NCBI RefSeq assembly: GCF_000379765.1
Contig: NZ_KB903443.1
Span: 494,881 to 558,880, forward strand
From: Flexithrix dorotheae DSM 6795
GTDB lineage: Bacteria > Bacteroidota > Bacteroidia > Cytophagales > Flammeovirgaceae
Reading direction: 5' to 3'
Length of the DNA: 64,000 nucleotides
Below, one piece after another: positions 54,903 to 63,679 of the stretch (positions within the stretch are counted from its first letter, which is position 1; each line of letters opens with the position of its first letter). The notes under the pieces were generated by a model that was not told the DNA's origin, searched no databases, and was given only the letters and a program-made list of their open reading frames with translations. The translations under genes and the position numbers were made by a program.

Positions 54903-55019
54903 CTTTTTAATTTTTTTAATCTCCCTTGCTCGAAAAAATGTGTTTGAGAACGATTGGGAAATTCTTTTTATCAGTTTACCGGCAAATAAAAATAGCCACT
55001 TCAAAAAAAGGTGAAATAA

Positions 55020-55151
55020 TTATTTCTTTCTCGAATTCTTTGCTTCTTTCAAGTTGATAGGCATTGATTGAGCACTTTCAATTATAGCCTGAATTACACT
55101 AGCTTGTTGTTTGTTGCTAACTGTAAGTGAAAAACTATGTTTCTTATTCAT
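55020..55151 (-). CDS. Possible 43-residue basic small protein
   Basis: An ATG at 55151 opens a 43-codon frame ending in TAA at 55020. The product is helical and basic at both ends (MNKKHSFSLTVSNKQQ at the start, KEAKNSRKK at the end). It sits alone in a kilobase of spacer, and a strong hairpin with a T-tract follows on the same strand, which is what a small transcribed gene would look like. A near-match to the -7 element lies just before the ATG, which would leave no leader. No family is recognised; chance remains possible. Confidence 0.35.
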   Translation of the reverse strand: MNKKHSFSLTVSNKQQASVIQAIIESAQSMPINLKEAKNSRKK

Positions 55152-55621
55152 TAATCAAAAATTTAAATTGTTTTAATTAACATATATTTATTGAAGATAA
55201 ACGCTGCCCAATCTTCCTCAGTCTATTTTAAGTATATAAAATTGTAAAAAAACACTTTATGGCAGAGAAATTAATGATCCCTCTAAACCTTACAGTTCAT
55301 GACATGATTTCCCGAAGGAATTGAAACTCTTTTAGAAAAACGCCATTTATCAGATTCAGTTTACCTTACCCAAGTTAACTGAGTATTTTACAAAGCGAAC
55401 TGCTTGTCCAAGAATAGGCTAAAAAGAACCCTCAAAAAATGGGAATTTAATTCGTTTCCCTTCCTAAAGAAGATTATCGCAATTATTTGTAGGGTGGTTA
55501 TGGTATTTTCTTAAAAAATAAATATAAATTGAACCCTTTAAATGAATTTCTTTTATTTAAACCCAAAACGGGTGAGGTAAAATGAAGGTTATATTGATAT
55601 AAGAGCTAAAAAGAGAAGTAT
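55152..55621. other. Spacer upstream of yicC
   Basis: About 470 bases between the possible small gene and yicC. Only very short frames occur, for example a seven-codon frame near 55580. No promoter match, hairpin or repeat is supported. GAGAAG just before the yicC ATG is one of the few purine-rich ribosome-site-like stretches in the window. Confidence 0.4.
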
Positions 55622-56500
55622 ATGGTAAAATCAATGACAGGTTTTGGGAGAGTGGTTCTTGAGACAGATGAACTGAGTGTACAAATAGAACTAAAAACCC
55701 TGAATTCCAAGTTTTTAGATTCAAATATTAAAATGAGTTATCTTTTTTTCGATAAGGAAATTGAGATAAAAAACCTGCTCAACAAAAAACTGGAAAGGGG
55801 AAAGGTAAGTCTGAATATTAATTATGTATCTAAAAAACCGGAAACCAATAAAATTCAGGTAAACTTCCCATTGGTTTCAAATTATTATAAAGAACTCAAG
55901 AAAAGTGCGGATGATCTTGGCACAAATGACAGTGATATTTTTAGGATGATCATGCAAATGCCTGACGCTTATATTAAGGAGCAGGATCAGGATGCCATAG
56001 AAAAAGACTGGAAAGTAGTGGCGGAGGCTTTAAATCAGGCCATAGAAAAATGTACACAATTCAGGATTCATGAAGGAGAAATTCTGAAATCTGAGCTCAA
56101 TGGCTATATTGATAATATTAGAAATTTACTTAAAAATATTGAAGAACTCGATCCCGAAAGGATAAAACATATTAGGGAGAGGCTTCAAAAACAGGTAAAT
56201 GATTTGGTATCTAATGAGAATTTTGATCCCAATCGGTTCGAACAAGAACTCATTTATTATATAGAAAAACTGGATATTAGCGAGGAAAAAGTAAGGCTCA
56301 ACAAACATCTTGATCTTTTTCAGGAAACCCTAAAAGCCAAAATATCCAGCGGAAAAAAATTAACTTTTATCAGTCAGGAAATTGGTAGAGAAATCAATAC
56401 AATTGGTGCCAAAGCCAATTTTGCGGAACTGCAAAAATTTGTAGTGGACATGAAGGATAATCTGGAGAAAATAAAAGAACAACTCTTTAATATCGTATAA
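55622..56500 (+). CDS. YicC family endoribonuclease
   Basis: A 292-residue protein of the YicC family, shown in recent work to be an endoribonuclease linked to RNA turnover. The N-terminal domain starts MVKSMTGFGRV and continues IELKTLNSKFLDSNIK, both diagnostic. The C-terminal DUF1732 domain contains EELIYYIEKLDISEEKVRLN-type residues near 225 and ends GREINTIGAKANFAEL. The gene starts 14 bases after a GAGAAG. It is followed by an unrelated exported protein. Confidence 0.93.
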   Translation: MVKSMTGFGRVVLETDELSVQIELKTLNSKFLDSNIKMSYLFFDKEIEIKNLLNKKLERGKVSLNINYVSKKPETNKIQVNFPLVSNYYKELKKSADDLGTNDSDIFRMIMQMPDAYIKEQDQDAIEKDWKVVAEALNQAIEKCTQFRIHEGEILKSELNGYIDNIRNLLKNIEELDPERIKHIRERLQKQVNDLVSNENFDPNRFEQELIYYIEKLDISEEKVRLNKHLDLFQETLKAKISSGKKLTFISQEIGREINTIGAKANFAELQKFVVDMKDNLEKIKEQLFNIV

Positions 56501-56587
56501 TTCAAACTGTCAAAAATTCTTCTACTTAAATAAGAGAAGGTTCATTTAAGCGTTGGGGATATTTAGTTGCTAATTATCCCTCGTTTT

Positions 56588-57388
56588 ATGAAAATTCAAT
56601 GGTTCTTCAGGGCAATATTAAGTTTTGTATTGATCACTTCATTCCGATTTGGGATAGGCCAGCCATTAGAAAAATTACACTTTGAAACCCAATTTGACTT
56701 TACCTTAAGTACCGATTTCTATCTTGCTGACAAATCAAGGTTTTTTGGTGAATTTAATTTCCACAATTTATTTACAAATCAAACAAATACCGGGAAATCA
56801 GAATTTTCTGCGGTGGGTGAAGGGCAGTTGCTGGTAGGCTTTGAAAAGAAGTTAAAGGGAAAATGGAGTGGAGGATTATCGCAAAAGGTTCATACCCACA
56901 ACCAATTAAACACGTTTGGCACAAGTGCTTTTATCAGACACTCAGGCAGTTTTTTAAACCTGATATTCGACAAAAGATTAAGCTACCAGGTAGAATACTC
57001 CAATTCAGCAAAAACCTTAGGAAAAGCCTCATTTTTTGTTTCACTTGCCAAAAAAATCGATTTAAAAAAATGGGCATTATACCCGGCAGTTTCCTATCAG
57101 ATATTTAAGGAATCAAAACAAAAAGATGATCTTTCGGAAAAAAGGAGATTTAGTAATTCGGTTTTGAGAGCAGATCTCTTATTGAGTCCTACAGCCAATA
57201 TTTTATACGGACTTTTCATACAGAAAGAAACCAATTTTTATTTTGGACTGGAACAATACGATGGAAATGGAATAATTTTAAAGCCTTTTAGAAAGCTAAA
57301 TATCATTCAGCCAACTTTAGGTTTAACTTTTAAATACCAAATCCGGCCAAATAATATCCCAAAAGGATTTTTTAATTTTCTGAATTAG
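56588..57388 (+). CDS. Exported hypothetical, likely outer-membrane barrel
   Basis: About 266 residues from the ATG at 56588, which gives a clean signal peptide (MKIQWFFRAILSFVLITS, cleavage near GIGQ). The frame is open back to 56567 through a non-ATG codon. The mature part alternates strands as in outer-membrane barrels: LHFETQFDFTLSTDFYLAD, GGLSQKVHTHNQLNTFG, LSYQVEYSNSAKTLGKASFF, ALYPAVSYQIFK and LGLTFKYQIRPN. Family and role are unknown. It lies between yicC and hemG and is probably co-transcribed with hemG (44 bases). Confidence 0.7.
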   Translation: MKIQWFFRAILSFVLITSFRFGIGQPLEKLHFETQFDFTLSTDFYLADKSRFFGEFNFHNLFTNQTNTGKSEFSAVGEGQLLVGFEKKLKGKWSGGLSQKVHTHNQLNTFGTSAFIRHSGSFLNLIFDKRLSYQVEYSNSAKTLGKASFFVSLAKKIDLKKWALYPAVSYQIFKESKQKDDLSEKRRFSNSVLRADLLLSPTANILYGLFIQKETNFYFGLEQYDGNGIILKPFRKLNIIQPTLGLTFKYQIRPNNIPKGFFNFLN

Positions 57389-57432
57389 CACTAGTTTCGA
57401 ATCGAGTTTTTGTCATACAAATCGATTTTGAA

Positions 57433-58743
57433 ATGGTTGGAATTATTGGGGCTGGAATTTCCGGATTATCACTGGCTTATCATTTACAGAAATTGGGTAA
57501 AGCTTATTGTTTGTTTGAAGCAGGTGATAAACCTGGTGGTAATATTTGTTCGGTAAAAAAAGAGGGTTTTCTACTTGAAAAAGGCCCTAACTCCCTCCTT
57601 GCCGATTCAGAAATAATTGATTTAGTTAAGGAGTTAGGTTTAGAAGATCAAATGATTATTCCGGAAACGGTAAGTAAAAAGCGCTATATTTTCAAAAATG
57701 GGAAATATCAGCAACTACCTTCCAGTCCTCCAGGTTTGATTTTTAACAATTTTTTTTCTTGGCATGCCAAATTTTCCATTTATAAAGAATTAAACAACAA
57801 AAGTACTTCACCTCAAAACGAAACTGTTGCTGATTTTTTTGAAAGAAGATTTTGCAAAGAAATCGTGGACCAGGCTGTAAACCCTTTTATTTCAGGAATC
57901 TACGCTGGAGATCCAGAAAAATTAATAATGGAAAAAACTTTTCCAGCCTTTTTAGAAAATGAACAAAAATTTGGTTCGGTAATAAGAGGTTTTATTAAAA
58001 ATAAAAAAAACACACAGCGAAAACTCACTTTCAGTTTTAAAGAAGGTCTTGGTATTTTGGCAGATAAGCTGGCTGAAAACCTATCCGTTAACTATAATTC
58101 GCCAATAAAAGAAATTAGACAGGAGGCAGGAGGCTTTTTGTTAATTACAGAAAATGGGGAAACAAAAGTTACAGCGCTTGTTTTTTCCATCCCGGCATAT
58201 GCTGCAGGGAAATTAATTAAGGATATTTCCCCAGAAAGTGCCCAAGCATGGGAAGGGGTAAATTACCCGCCTATTTGTGTAGTTCATACAGCTTTCAGGC
58301 GAAAAGATTTGGGTTTTGATTTCAATGGTTTCGGAGGATTAAATCCTAAAAAAGAAGACTTATTTACTGCAGGAAGTATCTGGAATAGTTCACTTTTCGA
58401 AAATAGATCACCAAAAGATCAATTCCTGATCACATCTTTTGTAGGAGGCGCTCAATCTCTGGATAATTTCCAGCTTACGGATGAAGAAATAAAAGCAAAA
58501 GTTACAGATGAGCTCCAACAAAACTTCAAGATAAAAGGGTCGCCAACCCATCAGGAAATAACCAGATGGGAAAAAAGCATTCCTCAATACGATATTGATA
58601 TCTTCCCGGCCCATCAGGCAATTGAAAATCTGCAAAGAGAGGGAATTTACGTATGTTCCAATTGGGAAGGAGGAGTTTCCGTTCCGGATTGTATAAAGAA
58701 AGGTAAACAACTAGCCGAAAGGATAAAGGAGAATAAATTCTAA
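57433..58743 (+). CDS. hemG: Protoporphyrinogen oxidase
   Basis: An FAD enzyme of the HemY type that oxidises protoporphyrinogen IX in heme synthesis. The dinucleotide motif is GIIGAGISGLSLAYHL (residues 3-18), with EAGDKPGGNI and LEKGPNSLLA typical of the family near residues 35-55; NPFISGIYAGDP lies near 150 and the C-terminal YVCSNWEGGVSVPDC completes the FAD site. The 436-residue length is normal. No other heme gene is in the window. Confidence 0.93.
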   Translation: MVGIIGAGISGLSLAYHLQKLGKAYCLFEAGDKPGGNICSVKKEGFLLEKGPNSLLADSEIIDLVKELGLEDQMIIPETVSKKRYIFKNGKYQQLPSSPPGLIFNNFFSWHAKFSIYKELNNKSTSPQNETVADFFERRFCKEIVDQAVNPFISGIYAGDPEKLIMEKTFPAFLENEQKFGSVIRGFIKNKKNTQRKLTFSFKEGLGILADKLAENLSVNYNSPIKEIRQEAGGFLLITENGETKVTALVFSIPAYAAGKLIKDISPESAQAWEGVNYPPICVVHTAFRRKDLGFDFNGFGGLNPKKEDLFTAGSIWNSSLFENRSPKDQFLITSFVGGAQSLDNFQLTDEEIKAKVTDELQQNFKIKGSPTHQEITRWEKSIPQYDIDIFPAHQAIENLQREGIYVCSNWEGGVSVPDCIKKGKQLAERIKENKF

Positions 58744-58761
58744 AAAATATCAAAAAAATAA

Positions 58762-58792
58762 TTGTAGAATAATGAATATATCTCTACTTTTG
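58762..58792 (+). promoter_or_regulatory. Promoter of the tRNA gene
   Basis: TTG (58762-58764), 20 bases, TACTTTTG (58785-58792): both boxes fit the Bacteroidota consensus, and the tRNA starts 29 bases after the -7 box. The -7 octamer is the same as that of the rplC cluster. Confidence 0.7.
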
Positions 58793-58820
58793 CCATCCCA
58801 AAAAGAAACAATATGTTTCA

Positions 58821-58894
58821 GGGCCCATAGCTCAGCTGGTTAGAGCACCTGACTCATAATCAGGGGGTCCGAGGTTCGAGCCCTCGTGGGCCCA
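58821..58894 (+). tRNA. tRNA with CAU anticodon (Ile2 or elongator Met)
   Basis: A full cloverleaf: acceptor GGGCCCA with TGGGCCC, D arm GCTCAGCTGGTTAGAGC, anticodon arm CCTGA-CTCATAA-TCAGG, T arm CGAGG-TTCGAGC-CCTCG and discriminator A. The CCA end is not encoded; the DNA continues CAATT. The CAU anticodon is either elongator Met or the Ile2 species whose C34 is changed to lysidine; the GGGCCC acceptor and the stem look more like bacterial tRNA-Ile, but the sequence cannot settle it. It has its own promoter and terminator. Confidence 0.95.
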
Positions 58895-58916
58895 CAATTT
58901 GGACAGGTAATTTGAT

Positions 58917-58947
58917 AAAAGCCTCAATTAAGTTTGAGGCTTTTTTT
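58917..58947 (+). terminator. Terminator of the tRNA gene
   Basis: GCCTCAA (58921-58927) pairs with TTGAGGC (58934-58940) around a six-base loop, preceded by four A and followed by seven T; it lies about 25 bases after the tRNA. Confidence 0.88.
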
Positions 58948-59774
58948 ATTGCGCAAAATATAAATTCCCTCTAATTTATATCGTAATTTCACCAAATCAC
59001 AGAACTAGTTAACCTTATCATCTGTTTTTTTAATGGCACTTCAACAACTCCTGCAAAGCCTGAAAACTTCAATTATTTCTCTTCGTATGCCAATTGGCTT
59101 AGGCACACTTAGGGGAATAGTTAAGTTTATTACAAGAATCCTCATGTCGCGTTTAGGCAGAAAGAAGTAGTTCAGTTCAGAAAGGTTTTGAATAATGGTT
59201 GGATAATAACATTCATCCTAAATTTTCTCTCAGGTGGCATTATAGAAATACAGCTTTTTAATTTCAGTTTCCACGCCAAACTATAAAGAATTTTAGGAAC
59301 AGATTCCCATTAGGGTAAATTAGGGATGAATAAGCTTGACTAACTCCTGTTCTGGTCCTCTAGTGAATCAAAATTAATGACAACTCTCTATTGGCGTTAA
59401 TACCGTTCAAGTTCCGTCTCCATTGCCACAATTTTGTGTATCCAATAAAGAAAGTTTTTTTGGATAGACTGTAAAATGTATCCAATTCTTTCTTTAGCAT
59501 TATCTTACTTTTGGTTTCATAGTGGAATTCCCGAATTCATCCTTTATGAAAATAAGGAATAAATAAAATATAGTTAATGAAATTTTAAATCCTGGAATTG
59601 GAAAACTATTTTACATCATTGGTTAAATGCTTAAAAAGCAAGAAAAATAATTTAAAAACAGAAATACAATAGGCCTACTAAAAACAATTTATTTTTTTAT
59701 AATCTTTTTGCATTTTGGAAAACAGAAAGATGGCTTCATGTTTTCTCTTGTTTTATAAGATGGATACTCAAAAA
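58948..59774. other. Long non-coding region after the tRNA
   Basis: About 830 bases, the longest gap in the window. A 45-codon basic frame from an ATG at about 59033 (MALQQLLQSLKTSIISLRMP at the start) ends at about 59170, without other support. Two TGTATCCAAT copies near 59436 and 59477 border an AAAGAAAG/CTTTCTTT inverted pair. A TACTTTTG -7 match at 59506-59513 faces no gene. Composition and the tRNA next door suggest eroded mobile DNA, but no transposase or integrase remnant can be recognised. Confidence 0.4.
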
Positions 59775-61361
59775 TTAAATTATCGATTTAACGGAATTAA
59801 AATCAGAAATCAATTCGGTAATTATTTCATTATCATGTAAAAACACAGCCAAAATTTCTTCTAAATTTGGTGGTAATTCCGGGTATTGATCATAGAATCT
59901 TTTTTGTTCGTAATGAGCTTCAGAATGTTTTGTTAATTTTAAATTAATTATCGATTTTATCATTGGATTAAAAAAGACTTCTGCATTTATCAATTTTCCA
60001 TGCTGATATGCCTTTGTCCATAATTTTTTCTTATAATAGATCAGGAAAAAACCAAAATGAAACCACCAGGGGCAATGAGGATTAAGCGCCAGGGATTTTT
60101 CCAGTAATTCCATCGCTCTTTCATATTCTCCTAAACAGACCATTCCAAATCCTATCGCTCCCATTGATGAGACTGACGAAGGGTTTATTCTAAGACAAGT
60201 TTCAAGAGATTTAATTGCCTCTTCTTTTTTCTTGAGATAAATGTAAGCCCAACCCAGTTCCTGAAATCCATGTTGACAATTTGAGTCAATAGTTGTCGCT
60301 TCTTTAGCTAATTGAAACCCTACTTCCACAGGATTATCCACTGTGGGAAAGCCCAGAACGTATGCATCCAGGTATAATTCCGCCAGCATGGCTTTTACCT
60401 TCGCATTGAGAGGCTCCGATGCTACTACAGATTCTAACACTTTACGGGTTTTTAGATAGTTTTCCTCTGTGAAATTCATGTGAAAGTAATAATTAAGCAG
60501 TGTAGCATCCAGGGAATCTAATTGTAGCTTATGCTGCATGTTCTTAATTCTGTTTTGCACCATAAAACCATAGTATCCACCAAGTAGAGAAACCACATCA
60601 CTAACAATATTATCCAGAATTTTAAAATACTTTTGTTCATTCCAGGTATGCGTGTAGTTATTGGACCAAACCTGAAAATTAGTAAGTGTCTCGATAAGGG
60701 TCACATTAGCTCTGATTTCATAAGCAGATTTCATTACTGTTCCGGTAATGACATAATGTACCCCAAGGTCTGCACTAATATTGTCAAGCTTAGTGTTAAA
60801 ACTTATATATTCCCTGGCGGAGTGGTGAGCGATTACATCAATGTCTTCAAAATTACTGAATGCACCAGTTAGTTCCTCTCCAAGTCCATCAGCAAAATAC
60901 TGAAACTCTCCATTTTCACATAAATTTCGGAAAGGAAGAATTACCAGAGTTAACTTGTTACGACTGAAATTGGTGGGCTCGGTTTCCTGATTTAAAACCC
61001 TGGCTTGTTCGCGAAAAACAGGAACATAACTTCCTTTTACCAATTCTATCTTGATAGGATCTTCTTCTCCTTTTTGGGAATAATATTTATCCAATAACTT
61101 CCGTAAACGACCAGCGTGTATTCTTACAATGGCGTCTTCCCGGGGATCAAAATCCTGGCCTCTTCCCAAAACCATAGTCGCAATGGTATATTCCTTGATT
61201 TTACCTCCATTGCCATCAAGAGTTTCGGTTACCACAAACTTTAGAAATGAGGAAAGAATTTTTGATTTAACAAAAAGGTGATCAGTTAAAATTTTATTTA
61301 ACTGTGATTTAACAATGCGTTGAGTATAATCATTTTTAACAATGGGAGTATCGTAGTTCAT
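59775..61361 (-). CDS. Large regulator: DNA-binding-like, TolB-like and TPR domains
   Basis: A 528-residue protein without a signal peptide. Residues about 15-120 carry the pattern of a DNA-binding-like domain common in proteins with TolB/TPR tails: LGRGQDFDPREDAIVRIHAG, then RLRKLLDKYYSQKGEEDPI, then IELVKGSYVPVF. Residues about 135-275 are TolB-N/FlgO-like (LVILPFRNLCENGEFQYFADGLGEEL). From about 290 it is a run of TPR-like helix pairs (GFQELGWAYIYLKKKEEAIKSLETCLRI). It probably senses and regulates something nearby; the divergent genes at 61740 on are candidates. Confidence 0.85.
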   Translation of the reverse strand: MNYDTPIVKNDYTQRIVKSQLNKILTDHLFVKSKILSSFLKFVVTETLDGNGGKIKEYTIATMVLGRGQDFDPREDAIVRIHAGRLRKLLDKYYSQKGEEDPIKIELVKGSYVPVFREQARVLNQETEPTNFSRNKLTLVILPFRNLCENGEFQYFADGLGEELTGAFSNFEDIDVIAHHSAREYISFNTKLDNISADLGVHYVITGTVMKSAYEIRANVTLIETLTNFQVWSNNYTHTWNEQKYFKILDNIVSDVVSLLGGYYGFMVQNRIKNMQHKLQLDSLDATLLNYYFHMNFTEENYLKTRKVLESVVASEPLNAKVKAMLAELYLDAYVLGFPTVDNPVEVGFQLAKEATTIDSNCQHGFQELGWAYIYLKKKEEAIKSLETCLRINPSSVSSMGAIGFGMVCLGEYERAMELLEKSLALNPHCPWWFHFGFFLIYYKKKLWTKAYQHGKLINAEVFFNPMIKSIINLKLTKHSEAHYEQKRFYDQYPELPPNLEEILAVFLHDNEIITELISDFNSVKSII

Positions 61362-61739
61362 TTGGGCTTTGATAGTATTTTAGATTCCTGCAATCTACAA
61401 TAAGCCTACAACATCATCAAAAAATACTATTAATAATTTAGGTTAAATTATTGAGCGGACAAATTTAACGTAACAGTTAAATAGGTTTAATGTGTTTTTA
61501 TTTCCTTGGAGATAACCCTATATTCGGCCATTATCGGCTATTATTGTTAATAAAATGAAGACTAAATGAAACCCCTAGACCTTAATGTAATACCTCTTAT
61601 CTATTTTACGGAAGGGCTTTTTACCATGAAAAGGATTACTTCAGAACTACGCCCCTCTGGTAACTCAGCATCTGGAGTTAACTCAATAATCTTTTTTTCT
61701 ACTACTAATAAAATAGGAGAATTCTGACTTTAAACTAAA
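61362..61739. other. Divergent control region before the 61740 gene
   Basis: About 380 bases between the large regulator and the small membrane gene. TAAATTTG on the minus strand (61467-61460) is a -7 match about 100 bases before the regulator ATG. AGGAGA at 61713 lies too far from the next ATG for a ribosome site. No inverted-repeat operator could be recognised. Confidence 0.4.
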
Positions 61740-61916
61740 ATGAAAAAGTATATAGTATTACCTATAGATGTTCTTTTATTAAAAATATTTCACGGTATAG
61801 TTTTTCTACTGGAATATGCTCCAATTCTTTTAGGCTTAATAATGGTTCAAACTTTAGCTTTTTATGGAAAATATATTTTAAAAGCATCTATACGGTTTAA
61901 AAAATTAATCTCGTAA
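61740..61916 (+). CDS. 58-residue small membrane protein
   Basis: An ATG at 61740 opens 58 codons to a TAA at 61914-61916. The product is mostly hydrophobic with two likely membrane helices (about residues 4-24 and 26-46, VFLLEYAPILLGLIM) and a basic end (YILKASIRFKKLIS), the layout of a small inner-membrane protein with its C-terminus inside. It is 21 bases before the next gene, so it shares its transcript. Distinct from chance: nearly all residues in the helices are nonpolar. No family is recognised. Confidence 0.55.
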   Translation: MKKYIVLPIDVLLLKIFHGIVFLLEYAPILLGLIMVQTLAFYGKYILKASIRFKKLIS

Positions 61917-61937
61917 CAAACATCATTTAAATAAACC

Positions 61938-62957
61938 ATGAAACTAAAAATTACCTTTACAAAAAGAGCACTAAAACTTAGTGCCATAATGGTTGGGCTT
62001 TGGACAATCAGTTTTGTACAGGACGCCAAATCTCAACAAGTTTCACCATTTCAAACAGGGCATTATCTTCCTGCATTTTCCAATATTCGCGATATGGCTA
62101 AGCCAACATCAGGCTTTTTTGTGTTATGGTATAATTATTATCAAACCAGTAATTCTTATTACAATCGTGACGGAAATAAGGTAGATAAAGTATCTTTATC
62201 GGAAATCAACCCCAATTTACCCGATATACCTTTTGACGTAGGTTTAAATGCATTTGCAACAGCTCCTGCATTTTTTTGGGCTGCAAAGAAACCTGTACTT
62301 GGCGGAGCACGATACATGGCAGGAATTGTCCCTGTGTATTTTTCAGTTAAATCTTCATTTAACTCTGAAGTCTCCGGTTCAATTTCAGATAAATTAAGTG
62401 GCTTTTCAGATCTTTATTTAACTCCTCTTACGCTTTCATGGGGATTTGAAAAGCTTGATTTTACTTTTGCTTATGGTCTTTATACACCGGTAGGAAGATA
62501 TGAAACCGGAGCGGATGACAATTTGGGGCTTGGCTTCTGGACCAATCAGTTTCAGGGCTTCGGATACTTCTATCCAGTTGCAGATAAATCCACTGCTCTC
62601 ATGTTGGGACTTACTTATGAAGTGAATTCCAAGATTAAAGATGAAGATTTTAAACCAGGTAACCGTTTCTCTCTTGAATATGGTATCAGTCAGTATTTAT
62701 CGGAAAAATTGGAAGTGGGGGTACAGGGAGGAAACAATTGGCAAGTGAGTGATGACAAAGGTGATGATGTTTTTTGGGATCCCTCTATACACGATAAAAA
62801 AGGCTCATTAGCTTTTAATGCCGGCTATTGGGTTTGGAAAGACCGACTACAGCTCAATGCTAAATATGGTTTTGACTACGGAGCCGTACAGCGATTTAAA
62901 AATGATATTCTCATGTTTAACCTCGTTTTTGTAACCAATGCCTTAACGGGTGAATAA
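61938..62957 (+). CDS. MetA-pathway-type outer-membrane channel (Phenol_MetA_deg family)
   Basis: A 339-residue exported outer-membrane barrel related to the Phenol_MetA_deg/SphA family. The signal peptide ends near KSQQ (about residue 33). The family-like stretches are FQTGHYLPAFSNIRDMAKPTSG, GGARYMAGIVPVYFSV, DLYLTPLTLSWGFEKLDFTF and YGLYTPVGRYETGADDNLG near residue 190. Members are proposed to pass hydrophobic or aromatic compounds, but the substrate is open here. It follows the 58-residue gene by 21 bases. Confidence 0.88.
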   Translation: MKLKITFTKRALKLSAIMVGLWTISFVQDAKSQQVSPFQTGHYLPAFSNIRDMAKPTSGFFVLWYNYYQTSNSYYNRDGNKVDKVSLSEINPNLPDIPFDVGLNAFATAPAFFWAAKKPVLGGARYMAGIVPVYFSVKSSFNSEVSGSISDKLSGFSDLYLTPLTLSWGFEKLDFTFAYGLYTPVGRYETGADDNLGLGFWTNQFQGFGYFYPVADKSTALMLGLTYEVNSKIKDEDFKPGNRFSLEYGISQYLSEKLEVGVQGGNNWQVSDDKGDDVFWDPSIHDKKGSLAFNAGYWVWKDRLQLNAKYGFDYGAVQRFKNDILMFNLVFVTNALTGE

Positions 62958-62995
62958 GATTTTTTTATAATGGTGCTTCATTTTTTTTAAACTTA

Positions 62996-63053
62996 AGAGC
63001 ATGTTTAAATTTTAACTATTTCGCTGAAAACCTAAATTTTAAACAAGCTCTAA
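62996..63053. repeat. Imperfect inverted repeat between exported genes
   Basis: AGAGCATGTTTAAAT at the left end matches the complement of ATTTTAAACAAGCTCT at the right end with one mismatch and one extra base, around a 24-base centre. There is no T-tract, so it is not a plain terminator. It may be a hairpin in the mRNA, or an eroded short mobile element with terminal inverted repeats. Confidence 0.4.
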
Positions 63054-63109
63054 AGAATCACTAAAACTCCAAATCAATTTTTTAGAAAACAAACCTAACT
63101 TTTAACTTA

Positions 63110-63595
63110 ATGAAACAGATCGTAAAGACCCTTGGAATTTTATTTTCTTTATTAGTGTCCACTTTTTTTACTGGACATGCACAATCGAATTCGGAAGAAA
63201 TAGAGTTTATACAGTCCATTTTTGGAAAGAATAAAAAAATGATTGTGGAAGAATTTGTTCAACCCTCCGAAGCACATAGCCAGGCGTTTTGGGATTTATA
63301 TGATGAATATGAAATAAAGCGAAAGGAATTAGGGAAAAAAAGACTGGATTTATTAAATGAGTATGCTGAAAATTATTCGGAAATTAATGATGAATCTGCA
63401 AAAACCTGGATGAAAGAAGTGATCACCCTAAAGAAATCTACCGACAAATTATTGGATAGCTACTTTAAAAAAATGAGTAAAGCCACCTCACCAGTAGTTG
63501 CTACCCAATTTTATCAGGCAGAAAGTTACATCTTAACTATGATTAGATATTCTATACTTGATTCCATTCCATTTGTAGGGGAATTAAGCAAATAG
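63110..63595 (+). CDS. Small exported hypothetical protein
   Basis: A 161-residue exported protein; the signal peptide ends at GHAQS (about residue 25). The mature part is helical and acidic-basic mixed, for example EEFVQPSEAHSQAFWDLYDEYEIKRKELGKKR, keyed by SQAFWDLYDEYE near residue 55, and MSKATSPVVATQFYQAESY near 130. This spread of features resembles small periplasmic helical-bundle proteins such as Spy/CpxP-like, but I see no diagnostic motif. It lies between the MetA-type channel and the carbonic anhydrase. Confidence 0.7.
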   Translation: MKQIVKTLGILFSLLVSTFFTGHAQSNSEEIEFIQSIFGKNKKMIVEEFVQPSEAHSQAFWDLYDEYEIKRKELGKKRLDLLNEYAENYSEINDESAKTWMKEVITLKKSTDKLLDSYFKKMSKATSPVVATQFYQAESYILTMIRYSILDSIPFVGELSK

Positions 63596-63679
63596 AACAA
63601 TTATTAAACTTAAATTCATTTTCTAGGCTGATATACAAGTAAAATTTAATGAATTAAATAATTTAAAAAGATAAATAAA

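Noticed and set aside
54822..55004. 60-codon minus-strand frame across the hairpin
   Set aside because: It covers the terminator-like stem and ends in low-complexity Phe/Lys runs; no promoter or homology.
59033..59170. 45-codon basic frame after the tRNA
   Set aside because: No ribosome site, no family, and inside a long decayed-looking spacer; noted in the spacer entry only.
59506..59513. TACTTTTG -7 match in the long spacer
   Set aside because: No -33 partner and no gene downstream; a chance hit is expected in AT-rich DNA.
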